Assembly (NCBI RefSeq): GCF_008327825.1
Contig: NZ_AP019827.1
Coordinates: 372,001 to 436,000 of the forward strand
Source of the DNA: Leptotrichia shahii
GTDB taxonomy: Bacteria; Fusobacteriota; Fusobacteriia; Fusobacteriales; Leptotrichiaceae
Reading direction: 5' to 3'
Length of the DNA stretch: 64,000 nucleotides
The notes under the pieces were generated by a model. It saw only the letters and a program-made list of their open reading frames with translations. It did not search any database and was not told where the DNA came from. Positions 8,383-16,635 of this stretch are shown here, in pieces; positions within the stretch are counted from its first letter, which is position 1, and each line of letters opens with the position of its first letter. Both the position numbers and the translations under genes were made by a program.

Positions 8383-9039
8383 TTAAAAATTTTTATTTTT
8401 CTGCCAGTCATAATAGCTTTGATTCAGGCTATATGCCTGAAAACCGTTATCATTTAACAATTTGGAAGCCAAATTTGCATAGGCGCAGTTTCTTCCTCTG
8501 CAATAAACAATGATTTTCTTATCTCTTGGCAAATTTTTAATATTTTTTTCAAGATATTTCATCGGAATATTAATTGCATTTTCTATATGGCTTGAATTAA
8601 ATTCATCTTCAGGTCGTAAATCTATTATTAGTGTTTTGTTTTGTCTTGCCATTTCATATGCCTGCTCTAATGTAATAGGACGGATTTTCATACAGCTGTC
8701 ATTAAATTCATTGTGTATTCGCTGAATATCTGCCAGCTGCTTTTCTCCCACGCCAATTAAAAGATACACCAAGTCAATTATCTGCGTATTTGCAATTTCG
8801 TAGACAACATAATTTCCCTTTTTTTCATTAATGACTAGGTTTCCATCCTTTAAAATCTGCAAATGCCTAGAAGTATTTGCGATGCTCATTCCTGTTTCAT
8901 TTGAAATACTTTCCACAGTTTTTGCCCCTTGTACAAGCAGATCCAATATTTCAATCCTTTTTTCACTAGACAGGCATTTTCCAATTTTTGATAATCCTGA
9001 ATACAGGCTATTTTTGTAATTTTCACATATTTTATCCAT
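8383..9039 (-). CDS. ArsR-family regulator with C-terminal rhodanese domain
   Basis: 218 residues in two parts. Residues about 10-100 are an ArsR winged helix (KRIEILDLLVQGAKTVESI, then TGMSIANTSRHLQILKDGNLV, then GNYVVYEI). Residues about 115-215 are a rhodanese domain (LIIDLRPEDEF, HIENAINIPM) with the active-site loop YCRGRNCAYA; both cysteines are present. ArsR-rhodanese proteins are thought to sense sulfane sulfur or thiol state and regulate sulfur or redox genes. It is followed by cobU on the same strand and transcribed away from trxA, whose promoter contains an ArsR-sized inverted repeat (9385-9410). The ligand is not known from sequence. Confidence 0.92.
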   Translation of the reverse strand: MDKICENYKNSLYSGLSKIGKCLSSEKRIEILDLLVQGAKTVESISNETGMSIANTSRHLQILKDGNLVINEKKGNYVVYEIANTQIIDLVYLLIGVGEKQLADIQRIHNEFNDSCMKIRPITLEQAYEMARQNKTLIIDLRPEDEFNSSHIENAINIPMKYLEKNIKNLPRDKKIIVYCRGRNCAYANLASKLLNDNGFQAYSLNQSYYDWQKNKNF

Positions 9040-9061
9040 TTATTTATCTTCCTTTTCAATT

Positions 9062-9163
9062 ATATACTCGAACTCGTAAAAATTAAACTGTTAAAAATCA
9101 TATAAACTTAGGGTTTGAGTGAAATAGTCATAATTTTTGAGTTTAGTTTTAAATTGGTTTTAC
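9062..9163 (-). repeat. Intergenic repeat family B, inverted copy
   Basis: Read on the minus strand it gives AACTCAAAAATTATGACTAT, then CACTCAAACCCTAAGTTTAT and ends TTCGAGTAT, closely matching 5247-5337. It lies in the 475-base gap between the divergent ArsR-rhodanese gene and trxA. From about 9240 to 9300 the same gap holds the TATAATTTCTGTTTTTTAAA tail also seen at 3409 and 39530. Confidence 0.75.
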
Positions 9164-9360
9164 TGTAATAGTAAAATTTTTTTAAAGTCAAACTTGAATT
9201 TTGCTTAAACTTCTAGCTCTGTATAATTTATACTATTTTCAATTTAAATTTTATATCGAATAAATGTGATATAATTTCTGTTTTTTAAATGAAATTTAGT
9301 TAAAATTAATTTAAATATTGATAAAGTTCAAGCATAATTTTAAAATTTTAAATAAAAGTA

Positions 9361-9410
9361 TTGACAATTTTTTTTAAATATGATACTATTCAATTACTTG
9401 ATTGAATAGT
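9361..9410 (+). promoter_or_regulatory. trxA promoter overlapped by perfect inverted repeat
   Basis: TTGACA at 9361-9366, 17-base spacer, TACTAT at 9384-9389. ACTATTCAAT (9385-9394), six bases, ATTGAATAGT (9401-9410) is a perfect 10-bp inverted repeat covering the -10 box and the expected start site, so a bound dimer would block transcription. Spacing and size are those of ArsR-type operators; the ArsR-rhodanese gene next door is the natural candidate. The trxA leader is about 115 nt. Confidence 0.75.
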
Positions 9411-9513
9411 TGATTTTCTAAAAATAGTATAACACAAATTTTTTAAAAAATAAACTATAAATTTACTAACTTAAATAAAGAAAAAAATAAAAAAAGAAAG
9501 AGGATGATGTAAA

Positions 9514-9825
9514 ATGGCATTAAATTTAAATAAAGATAATTTTGAACAAAGTATTGCAAATGGAGTGGCTCTAGTTGACTTTTGGGCTAGCTGGTGCGGA
9601 CCTTGTAAAATGCAGCTTCCTATTATTGAAGAATTTTCAGGAGAAATGGAAGGAAAAGCTACAGTTGGAAAAGTAAATGTAGATGAAGAATTGGAATTGG
9701 CACAATCTTTTGGAATCCAAAGTATTCCTACATTAATTTTATTCAAAGATGGGAAACCTGTTAAAAAATTAGTTGGATTACATTCAAAAGAAGCACTTTA
9801 TGAAGAAGTAAATCAAGTGTTATAA
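9514..9825 (+). CDS. trxA: Thioredoxin
   Basis: Small cytoplasmic dithiol reductant, 103 residues. Active site WCGPC with C28 and C31, the cis-proline motif SIPTLILF near residue 73, and the conserved VDFWASW strand. Start chosen after AGAGGATGATGTAAA. trxB follows in the same direction after a hairpin, so reductase and substrate are neighbours. Regulation by a redox-responsive repressor is suggested by the promoter palindrome. Confidence 0.97.
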   Translation: MALNLNKDNFEQSIANGVALVDFWASWCGPCKMQLPIIEEFSGEMEGKATVGKVNVDEELELAQSFGIQSIPTLILFKDGKPVKKLVGLHSKEALYEEVNQVL

Positions 9826-9873
9826 TTACAATCAGGTGAAATAGGTTATTAAAGAAATATTTATTTATAGGAT

Positions 9874-9908
9874 AAGTCTAGTGGTCATTTTTTCACTAGA
9901 CTTTAATA
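9874..9908 (+). terminator. Hairpin between trxA and trxB
   Basis: AAGTCTAGTG (9874-9883) pairs perfectly with CACTAGACTT (9894-9903) around a ten-base T-rich loop; the tail TAATAAT is a poor U-run. It may act as a leaky terminator that lowers trxB relative to trxA. Confidence 0.65.
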
Positions 9909-9933
9909 ATATAAAAAAGGAATGGTGAAAAAT

Positions 9934-10869
9934 ATGTACGATTCAGTAATCATTGGATCAGGACCGGCAGGACTTACAGCTGCAATTTATTTAAGCCGTG
10001 CTGGACTAAAAAATATAGTGATAAATGGAATGGAGCCAGGCGGACAGCTTACAACAACAACAGAAGTTGAAAACTTTCCGGGATTTCCACAAGGAATCTC
10101 AGGACCGCAATTAATGGAAGATATAAAATCTCAATCCCAAAATTTTGGGACTGAATTTTTGCAAGCGGTGGTAAAGGATATTAAAGATGTTGAAAATAAT
10201 GGGAAAAAGACATTTGAGTTACATTTAGATAATGGAAATATTGTAGAAACAAAGACAATAATTTTATCAACAGGAGCAAGTGCAAAATATCTTGGAATTG
10301 AAAATGAAAAGGAAAATATTGGAAAAGGAGTTAGTGCCTGTGCCACTTGTGATGGATTTTTTTATCGTGGAAAAGAAGTAGTTGTAATTGGCGGGGGAGA
10401 TACTGCAATGGAAGAGGCAATTTTTTTAACAAAATTTGTAAATAAAGTTACTATTATTAATAGAAGAGATATTTTACGTGCTTCTGCAATCATGCAAAAA
10501 AGAGCAAAAGATAATGATAAAATCGAATGGAAATTGGATTACACGCCTAAAAAAGTATTGGCAGATGAAAAAGTTACAGGAATTGAACTTATAAATAACA
10601 AAACAGGTAAAACTGAAACTTTGGCAACAGATGGAATTTTTGTAGCAATTGGAAGAACTCCAAATACAAAATTTCTTGAGGGAAAAGTTGAAATTGATAA
10701 CAGAGGCTATATTGCAACCAAAGGAAAATCTTCTAAAACAAGTACTTCTGGAATTTTTGCAGCTGGAGATGTTCAAGATAGCAAATATCAGCAAGCAATT
10801 GTTGCAGCGGGAAGTGGAGCAATTGCGGCACTTGATGTGGAAGAATATTTGAGGGAAAATAATTTGTAA
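9934..10869 (+). CDS. trxB: Thioredoxin reductase
   Basis: FAD/NADPH flavoenzyme that reduces TrxA. About 311 residues. FAD-binding GSGPAGLTAAIYLSRAG at the N-terminus, the redox-active CATC (C136/C139) and the NADPH loop VIGGGDTAMEEA, ending with TSGIFAAGDVQ. The ATG at 9934 (MYDSVIIGSGP) fits the family and has GGTG six bases before it; an ATG at 9922 sits too close to the AAGG site. Probable read-through partner of trxA. Confidence 0.96.
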   Translation: MYDSVIIGSGPAGLTAAIYLSRAGLKNIVINGMEPGGQLTTTTEVENFPGFPQGISGPQLMEDIKSQSQNFGTEFLQAVVKDIKDVENNGKKTFELHLDNGNIVETKTIILSTGASAKYLGIENEKENIGKGVSACATCDGFFYRGKEVVVIGGGDTAMEEAIFLTKFVNKVTIINRRDILRASAIMQKRAKDNDKIEWKLDYTPKKVLADEKVTGIELINNKTGKTETLATDGIFVAIGRTPNTKFLEGKVEIDNRGYIATKGKSSKTSTSGIFAAGDVQDSKYQQAIVAAGSGAIAALDVEEYLRENNL

Positions 10870-10891
10870 TTTTTTAGATTGAAAATATTGA

Positions 10892-10930
10892 AGAAACTGT
10901 CTTAAATAAATAGATAGTTTCTTTTTTTAT
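10892..10930 (+). terminator. Rho-independent terminator after trxB
   Basis: GAAACTGTC pairs with GATAGTTTC (one G-U) and is followed by TTTTTTTATTT. Confidence 0.85.
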
Positions 10931-11027
10931 TTATAATATATATTTATAGTATTAATTGCCACATTTTACCAATTTTTTTAGGGAATATTGATGTATAAAA
11001 AATGAAAATTGAAAAAAATATTTATCA

Positions 11028-11056
11028 TTGAAGTTTTAGTGGCGATATGATAAAAT
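11028..11056 (+). promoter_or_regulatory. Promoter of the polysaccharide locus
   Basis: TTGAAG (11028-11033), 17-base spacer, TAAAAT (11051-11056) with GATATGA just before. It would give a leader of about 125 nt ahead of the polymerase gene. The rest of the 320-base gap shows nothing else recognisable. Confidence 0.55.
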
Positions 11057-11189
11057 TTTAGATGGAATCATAGTAAAACTAATTTAGAAAAAACTATGGA
11101 TATTTATTCAATCCCCTGTTTGATTTGAAACAGATTGATATTAAAAGGATTTGAGTATAAAAGAAAAAAATGAAAATAGAGGTAAATTG

Positions 11190-12602
11190 ATGAAAAGGAA
11201 TAATTTTATAAAGGAAGATAAAATTGGATTTTTAATATTTCATATATTTGTTATTGCATTTGTACTATTTTTAAAAAGTATTGTATCTTTTCCAAATGAT
11301 GCATTGGAAATGAAATTTTTAGAATGTTTGCTTATGGGAGTATATATTTATACATTTTTTACGGCAAAAATTTATTTGGAGTGGTTAAATTCGTATATGA
11401 TTTTTTTGTATACGTTATTTTTGTTTAATTTTACAAGAATATTTTTGGATATTGTGAATTATAAAGAATTTGGATGGGCTACGAAGTTTGCTAACTTTTA
11501 TTTTTATTATGATGTGAGAAATGAGATAATAACAGTTTTTTTACTTGTCTTATTGTTTACACATTTGGGATTTTTTATTGGAATTTCAAATGAAAAAATT
11601 AGTGAAATAAGAAGCAGCATTACACTTGAAAGTAGAAGAATGTTTACAGATATTGGAATGGCTTTATTTATAATCTCATTGCCTGCTTTAGCCTACAAAA
11701 TGTTCATACAGTTAAGAGTAATATTACATGCCGGATATGAGGCATATTATACTGGAATTTTAAAAGGAGTTGACTATCCTGCATTTACAAAAGGTTCTGG
11801 AACAGTAATGACAATTGGATTTTTAATATTTCTAATTTCAATTCCATCCAAAAGAAAATTTTTGACAATTTCTTCACTTTATCTTATGGTAAAACTGTTG
11901 GATTCGTTCAAGGGGGCAAGAGCAATATTTTTGACACAGCTGCTTTTCATAATGTGGTATTATGCAAAAGTCTATGGAATCAGGATAAAAGCCAAGACAA
12001 TGGTAAAATTAGTAGGATTTACAGTGATTTTCTCACAAATTTTAGTATCTATCCGAAGTAAAAAAATATTCAGTTTAGATTTAATAAATACAATTTACAA
12101 TTTCCTATTTTCTCAAGGTGTAAGCTACCTTGTCCTAGGCTACACAATTAACTTCAAGCATAACATTGTCGGACATGGAAGCTATCCGTACATTTTGCAG
12201 GGACTGTTAGGCTTCCAATCACAGTCGCTTGAAACTCTTGAAACAACAAATTCACTTGCAGACAGATTAACATATTACCTAAATTCAGGAGCTTATCTAA
12301 AAGGTGAAGGAATTGGTTCAAATTACATCGCTGAAATATATGATTTAGGATATATCTGGTTAATTATAATTTCAATTTTACTTGGAATTGCAATTATAAA
12401 GTATGAAAAATATGTTGTAAAAAATAGATTTTTATTATTGACAAGTTATTACTTTATCCCAAATTTATTTTACATCCCAAGAGGTTCATTCTTTGGAGAA
12501 GGATTAATAAAAAATATGGCAATGCTAATTGCGGTTTACGTTCTAGTCTTTAGCTTTGACTATATGTACAGGAAGATTGAGGAAAAGAAGGAACTGATTT
12601 GA
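11190..12602 (+). CDS. Wzy-type oligosaccharide repeat-unit polymerase
   Basis: About 470-residue polytopic inner-membrane protein with ten or more hydrophobic spans. Landmarks are FKGARAIFLTQLLFIMWYY near the middle, the SIRSKKIFS loop, a large outer loop with LADRLTYYLNSGAYLKGEGI and the following GSNYIAEIYDLGYIWLI. This loop pattern is that of Wzy polymerases, which join lipid-linked repeat units in the periplasm. The ATG at 11190 is preferred (AGAGGTAAATTG upstream) over the TTG at 11151. First gene of the locus; glycosyltransferases follow. The polymer cannot be predicted. Confidence 0.8.
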   Translation: MKRNNFIKEDKIGFLIFHIFVIAFVLFLKSIVSFPNDALEMKFLECLLMGVYIYTFFTAKIYLEWLNSYMIFLYTLFLFNFTRIFLDIVNYKEFGWATKFANFYFYYDVRNEIITVFLLVLLFTHLGFFIGISNEKISEIRSSITLESRRMFTDIGMALFIISLPALAYKMFIQLRVILHAGYEAYYTGILKGVDYPAFTKGSGTVMTIGFLIFLISIPSKRKFLTISSLYLMVKLLDSFKGARAIFLTQLLFIMWYYAKVYGIRIKAKTMVKLVGFTVIFSQILVSIRSKKIFSLDLINTIYNFLFSQGVSYLVLGYTINFKHNIVGHGSYPYILQGLLGFQSQSLETLETTNSLADRLTYYLNSGAYLKGEGIGSNYIAEIYDLGYIWLIIISILLGIAIIKYEKYVVKNRFLLLTSYYFIPNLFYIPRGSFFGEGLIKNMAMLIAVYVLVFSFDYMYRKIEEKKELI

Positions 12603-12618
12603 TTTTTTAGGGAGTTGA

Positions 12619-13575
12619 GTGAAGTTGGGCAAAAAAGAGCAAGTATTTAAAATGTCGTGGATAGAGAAGTTAAAACTGTTAGGAATTATTCCAAGTATAT
12701 ATGCAATGATGATGCTTCTCAATGTTCCTTTACTTACAAATTATAGAGTGATTTTGGTAGTTTCTTTGATAGTAATGTTTCCAATTACAGTATTTTTGTT
12801 ATATCAGTTAATTTTTATATATAATAAAAAAATTGTAATACTTGGAAATACTTTGATTTATTATAAAAAGCGAAAAGAATGTTATCGTGCAGAGATAGGA
12901 AGGCATAATATTAAAATATATGATAAAGAAAAAGGTACTTCTAAACAGAGATATAGAATAAAATATTTATCAATAAATGATTATGAAATACCAATTTATT
13001 TACTAGGAACTAAAGGAATGTTAAACTTTGAAAAAGCTATTTATGAGATTTGGTATAAAAAATCAAAAGTTAGAGATAAGGCATTTAAAATTCAAAAAAA
13101 AGAATTAATTGTGAAAAAACGAAAAGAAATTTTTATAAGCTGTGTTTTTAATATGATTCCGTTAATAGTAGGAATAATAGTTTTTTCAAGCAATACATAT
13201 ATGATAATTCTTTTTATAATTATTTATTTGCTACTTTTAATTTTTAAGATTGTTTTCTTTATTAGAATGAAGTTATATACACCTGAAAATATAAGAATAT
13301 CTGCTGATATTATAAGCATTGATAATACAGAATACAGCAAGTATGACATTCAAAAACTGATGTTTACAAGTCTGCAGACTCAATCTGAAAAGTTAAAATT
13401 GTTTGGATACAGGACATTAAAAATTTTTGAAAATGACGGAAGAAGAATTTATACTTTGATATTATCTTCAGATTTAGAATTTAAAAATTTCAGGATAAAT
13501 GAAAATTATGAAAGTCTTTATGAAGAAATAATAAAATTTTGTATTGTGAATGAAATTGAATATGAGTTGGTGTAG
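12619..13575 (+). CDS. Membrane protein of unknown function in polysaccharide locus
   Basis: 318 residues from a GTG start with GGGAG shortly before it. Two hydrophobic hairpins are visible: residues about 19-70 (LLGIIPSIYAMMMLL, then VILVVSLIVMFPITVFLLYQ) and about 172-220 (VFNMIPLIVGIIVF, then MIILFIIIYLLLLIFKIVFF). Each is followed by a soluble stretch of about 100 residues with PH-like beta pattern (KKIVILGNTLIYYKKRKECYR; ISADIISIDNTEYSKYDIQK), so the protein may be an internal duplication. I do not recognise a family. It starts 16 bases after the polymerase and is surely co-transcribed. Confidence 0.75.
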   Translation: MKLGKKEQVFKMSWIEKLKLLGIIPSIYAMMMLLNVPLLTNYRVILVVSLIVMFPITVFLLYQLIFIYNKKIVILGNTLIYYKKRKECYRAEIGRHNIKIYDKEKGTSKQRYRIKYLSINDYEIPIYLLGTKGMLNFEKAIYEIWYKKSKVRDKAFKIQKKELIVKKRKEIFISCVFNMIPLIVGIIVFSSNTYMIILFIIIYLLLLIFKIVFFIRMKLYTPENIRISADIISIDNTEYSKYDIQKLMFTSLQTQSEKLKLFGYRTLKIFENDGRRIYTLILSSDLEFKNFRINENYESLYEEIIKFCIVNEIEYELV

Positions 13576-13596
13576 AAAAATAGGAGTTTAATATTG

Positions 13597-14070
13597 ATGG
13601 AAGTAGAAAATATAGAAATAATAGGCGGAATAAATGACAATAATAAAAATGATATAGTCAAATGGACTAATGAAAAGGGAAAGGACTTTCTTGAACAGTG
13701 GGCTGGAAAAAGCCTTGATTTTCCGCTTACAGAAAGCCAAATTGATGATTTGAAGGATATTTACTCGATTTTTTGTAAAAATGAATTTGTGGGGATTATT
13801 CAGAAAATACGAAAAGAAATGAATAATATCCATATTGGGCGATTTTTGATTAATCCTGAACTTACTGGAAAAGGACTTGGAAAAAGGGCTTTGTTGGAAT
13901 TTATAAATTTGATTTTTCAAGAAAAGAATGTAAATTCTATTACTTTGAATGTGTTTGATTATAATGTGGGGGCAAAGAAATTGTATGAGAAAGTGGGATT
14001 TAAAGTTGTGAATATTACTGAAAATCCGATGAAAAAGTATATGATGATTATAGAAAAAGGTGAAAAATAG
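13597..14070 (+). CDS. GNAT family N-acetyltransferase
   Basis: 157 residues. The acetyl-CoA loop is visible in INPELTGKGLGKRALLEF, followed by the helix and NVFDYNVGAKKLYEKVGFKVV, the usual GNAT C-terminal strand and helix. The target is unknown; placed between polysaccharide genes it could acetylate an amino-sugar precursor, but general GNATs also occur in such loci. ATG 13597 is chosen over the adjacent TTG 13594; AGGAG lies ten bases before. Confidence 0.85.
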   Translation: MEVENIEIIGGINDNNKNDIVKWTNEKGKDFLEQWAGKSLDFPLTESQIDDLKDIYSIFCKNEFVGIIQKIRKEMNNIHIGRFLINPELTGKGLGKRALLEFINLIFQEKNVNSITLNVFDYNVGAKKLYEKVGFKVVNITENPMKKYMMIIEKGEK

Positions 14071-14076
14071 GAGAAA

Positions 14077-14868
14077 ATGATGATAGAAAAAAAAATATAT
14101 TATGTCTGGGTTGGAAATGCCAAAAAGCCTGATATTTTCTATAAATGTTTGGAATCTTGGAAAAAGAATTTGCCTGATTTTGAAATTATAGAGATAAATG
14201 AGAAAAATTTTGACATGGAAAAACATCTTTCGAAAAATAGATTTTTCCGTGAATGTTATGAAAGAAGGCTTTGGGCTTATGTTTCAGATTATATGAGAGT
14301 GCATTTTATGTATGAAAATTCGGGAATTTATGTTGATACGGATATGGAAATAATTAAAAATTTGACACTGATTTTAGAAGAAAAAGATTCTTTTTTTAAA
14401 AATCCAAAAAATGAGAAATTAAAAAAAATGGATTTTTTTATAGGTTATGAAGATGAAAAGCACATAAGCGTTGGGATTTTTGGAACATCAAAACACAATG
14501 AAGTGCTGAAGGATATTAAAGAGTTTTATGAAAAAGAGATTTGGGAAAAGCCAGTTTGGACGATTCCAAAAATATTTACGTATATTTTTGAGAAAAAGTA
14601 TAATTTGAGCGGAAAAAGGGAAAATTTGTTGAAAGATGGAAAGATAGTTATTTTTCCAAAAGAATATTTTTATCCTTACGGATTTCATGAAAAATATACA
14701 GATGATTGTATAAAGCCTGAAACATACGGAATTCATTGGTGGAATGACAGCTGGAGTAGTTTGAAGGCGAGGCTGTTTTTGGAAGCGAAGCATTTGTCGG
14801 GAGTAAAAAAATTAATGAAGCGAGCCAGGATAATTGCTAGGTATTATTTGAAGGAAAAGCGTAAATAA
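14077..14868 (+). CDS. DXD-motif glycosyltransferase (Gly_transf_sug type)
   Basis: 263 residues. N-terminal KIYYVWVGNAKKPDIF and CLESWKKNLPDFEIIEINE, then RRLWAYVSDYMRVHFMYENSG and the metal/nucleotide-sugar motif YVDTDMEI near residue 90: the pattern of OCH1/capsule-type transferases. GIHWWNDSWSS near the end is also typical. Cytoplasmic or membrane-associated. Starts six bases after the GNAT stop. The sugar and linkage are not predictable. Confidence 0.88.
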   Translation: MMIEKKIYYVWVGNAKKPDIFYKCLESWKKNLPDFEIIEINEKNFDMEKHLSKNRFFRECYERRLWAYVSDYMRVHFMYENSGIYVDTDMEIIKNLTLILEEKDSFFKNPKNEKLKKMDFFIGYEDEKHISVGIFGTSKHNEVLKDIKEFYEKEIWEKPVWTIPKIFTYIFEKKYNLSGKRENLLKDGKIVIFPKEYFYPYGFHEKYTDDCIKPETYGIHWWNDSWSSLKARLFLEAKHLSGVKKLMKRARIIARYYLKEKRK

Positions 14869-14889
14869 AAGACAAAGGAAAAAATAAAG

Positions 14890-14918
14890 TTGGTAGATAC
14901 TAAAAAAAGTGATATAAT
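14890..14918 (+). promoter_or_regulatory. Promoter of the EEP-family gene
   Basis: TTGGTA (14890-14895), 17-base spacer, TATAAT (14913-14918) preceded by TGA. A second promoter inside the polysaccharide locus. Confidence 0.7.
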
Positions 14919-14969
14919 GGAATGAAATATTTATACAATAAACAAAGGATTAGGAGAAACAAGAGAAAA

Positions 14970-15743
14970 ATGAGCAAATTAAAAAAAGTATTATTGCCGC
15001 TTATGATTTGTGGGGCGACTGTTAGCTGGGCGAAGGAATTTAAGATGATGACGTATAATATTTATGGGGCAAGGCTTACAAACGGACAGAAATTGGGAGA
15101 AAGCATAAAGCCGTATGCACCTGATTTTATATCACTTCAGGAAGTTGATAAATTTACAAAGAGAAGCAATTTTAGGGATGTAACGTCTGATATTGCAAAA
15201 GTCTTGGGATATGATTATTATTTTTTCAAAAAATCTAGAGATTATGATGGCGGGGAATATGGAATTTCATTTATCTCAAAATATCCGCTTGAGAAAATAT
15301 ACACTTATGAATTGCCATCAGAAGGTGAGGAAAGAAGACAGCTTGTAGTTGCAGAACTTTCTAAAAAGACTTTTGGTAAAAAGGTTTTAGTTATGAATAC
15401 ACATTTAGACTTTAAGCCAAGTATAAAACCTGAGGAAATGGAATCACTTGATTTACTTACAAAATTTTTTGATAAAGATGATATAAAATTTATAAGCGGA
15501 GATTTTAATTTTTTGCCATCAACAAAATATTATGGACAAATGACAAAGGACTGGAGAGATACATATATGGAAGCTAATTTTAGTGGAGCAAGATCACTTT
15601 CAGATCCAAGAATTGACTATATTTTTGGAAGTCAGTCAAAAAAATGGAAGGTGAAGTCAAGTTATTTTATCAATGATGCAACTCAAGACTGGACAAAATT
15701 GTCGGATCATCTTCCATATATAACAACTGTGGATATAAAATAA
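14970..15743 (+). CDS. Secreted endonuclease/exonuclease/phosphatase-family enzyme
   Basis: About 257 residues with a signal peptide (KKVLLPLMICGATVSWA, then K-E). EEP-fold motifs in order: MTYNIYGARLTNG, SLQEVDKFT (metal-binding Glu), GEYGISFISKYP, VMNTHLDFKP, SGDFNFLPS (catalytic Asp/Asn), DYIFGS and SDHLPYI (catalytic Asp-His). Members include sphingomyelinase-like and phosphodiesterase enzymes as well as nucleases; the true substrate is open. The ATG at 14970 begins the signal peptide and has AGGAG upstream; an earlier ATG at 14922 would put a charged tail before it. Periplasmic or secreted. Confidence 0.9.
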   Translation: MSKLKKVLLPLMICGATVSWAKEFKMMTYNIYGARLTNGQKLGESIKPYAPDFISLQEVDKFTKRSNFRDVTSDIAKVLGYDYYFFKKSRDYDGGEYGISFISKYPLEKIYTYELPSEGEERRQLVVAELSKKTFGKKVLVMNTHLDFKPSIKPEEMESLDLLTKFFDKDDIKFISGDFNFLPSTKYYGQMTKDWRDTYMEANFSGARSLSDPRIDYIFGSQSKKWKVKSSYFINDATQDWTKLSDHLPYITTVDIK

Positions 15744-15783
15744 AAAAATTGGGATAGAAAAAAAATAAAAGGAGGTATGAAGT

Positions 15784-16620
15784 ATGAAGGTTTCCCTTGT
15801 AATGCCAACAATTAATGTTACAACTGAACTTGAATTATTTTTGAAAAGTTTGAGAACACAGACTTATAAAGATTTTGAGTTAATTGTAGTGGATCAGAAT
15901 GAAGGAAATGAAGCTTTTGAAATTGTGAAAGATTACGAAGAGGAATTTAAGATAAAATATGCAAAAAGCGATGAAAAGGGGCTGAGTTTAAACAGAAATA
16001 GAGGGCTTGTACTTATGGAAGGGGAAATTGTGGGATTTCCCGATGATGACTGTGAGTATCAGCCTGATACGTTGGAAAAAGTTGTTGCTTTTTTTGAAAG
16101 AAAAAAAAATTATCGGATTTATTCGTGTCGTACACTTGAACGTGGGAAAACTTATGGAACAGGTGTTATGGAAAAAAAAGACATGGAAATAACTAAAGAT
16201 AATGTAGATAAAACAGTGAAATCTATAACTTTTTTTGTAAATTATAAAAAAGATGATATTATTTTATTTGATGAAAATTTGGGAGTTGGTGCTACTTTTG
16301 GAAGTGGAGAAGAAACTGACTATGTGCTTACATTACTTCATAAAGGCTACAAGGGAAGATATTTTGCAAACGACATAATTTTTCATCCAGCTAAAAAAGG
16401 AAACTACAGCGATTTGGATCGTGCATATAAATATGCTTTGGGATTTGGAGCATTAGTAAAAAAGGAAGTTAAGGGTAGAAAAAACAGATTTTATATTCTG
16501 AAATACTGGAAGCGGCAATTTAGAAGTTTTGTTGGAATGATTGTTACAAGAAACAGGGCATATCATAGAGTTGTGATGAAGGGTAGAAAAATAGGATACA
16601 AACATTATGAGCTAAAATAG
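15784..16620 (+). CDS. Family 2 glycosyltransferase
   Basis: 278 residues with the GT-A fold: MKVSLVMPTINVTTELELFL, LRTQTYKDFELIVVDQNE, GLSLNRNRGL and the metal site FPDDDCEY near residue 84, followed by GSGEETDYVLTLLHKGYKG. Ribosome site AAAGGAGGTATGAAGT just before the ATG. It is the last polysaccharide gene before the restriction-modification insertion. Confidence 0.9.
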   Translation: MKVSLVMPTINVTTELELFLKSLRTQTYKDFELIVVDQNEGNEAFEIVKDYEEEFKIKYAKSDEKGLSLNRNRGLVLMEGEIVGFPDDDCEYQPDTLEKVVAFFERKKNYRIYSCRTLERGKTYGTGVMEKKDMEITKDNVDKTVKSITFFVNYKKDDIILFDENLGVGATFGSGEETDYVLTLLHKGYKGRYFANDIIFHPAKKGNYSDLDRAYKYALGFGALVKKEVKGRKNRFYILKYWKRQFRSFVGMIVTRNRAYHRVVMKGRKIGYKHYELK

Positions 16621-16635
16621 AAATTTAGGAGAAAA

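Noticed and set aside
9471-9746. Minus-strand frame of 91 codons over trxA
   Set aside because: Shadow of the thioredoxin gene, with low-complexity ends and no independent support.
13588-14226. Minus-strand frame of about 210 codons across the GNAT and glycosyltransferase genes
   Set aside because: Antisense to two well-supported genes; the composition (Phe/Ile/His-rich) is that of a shadow frame.
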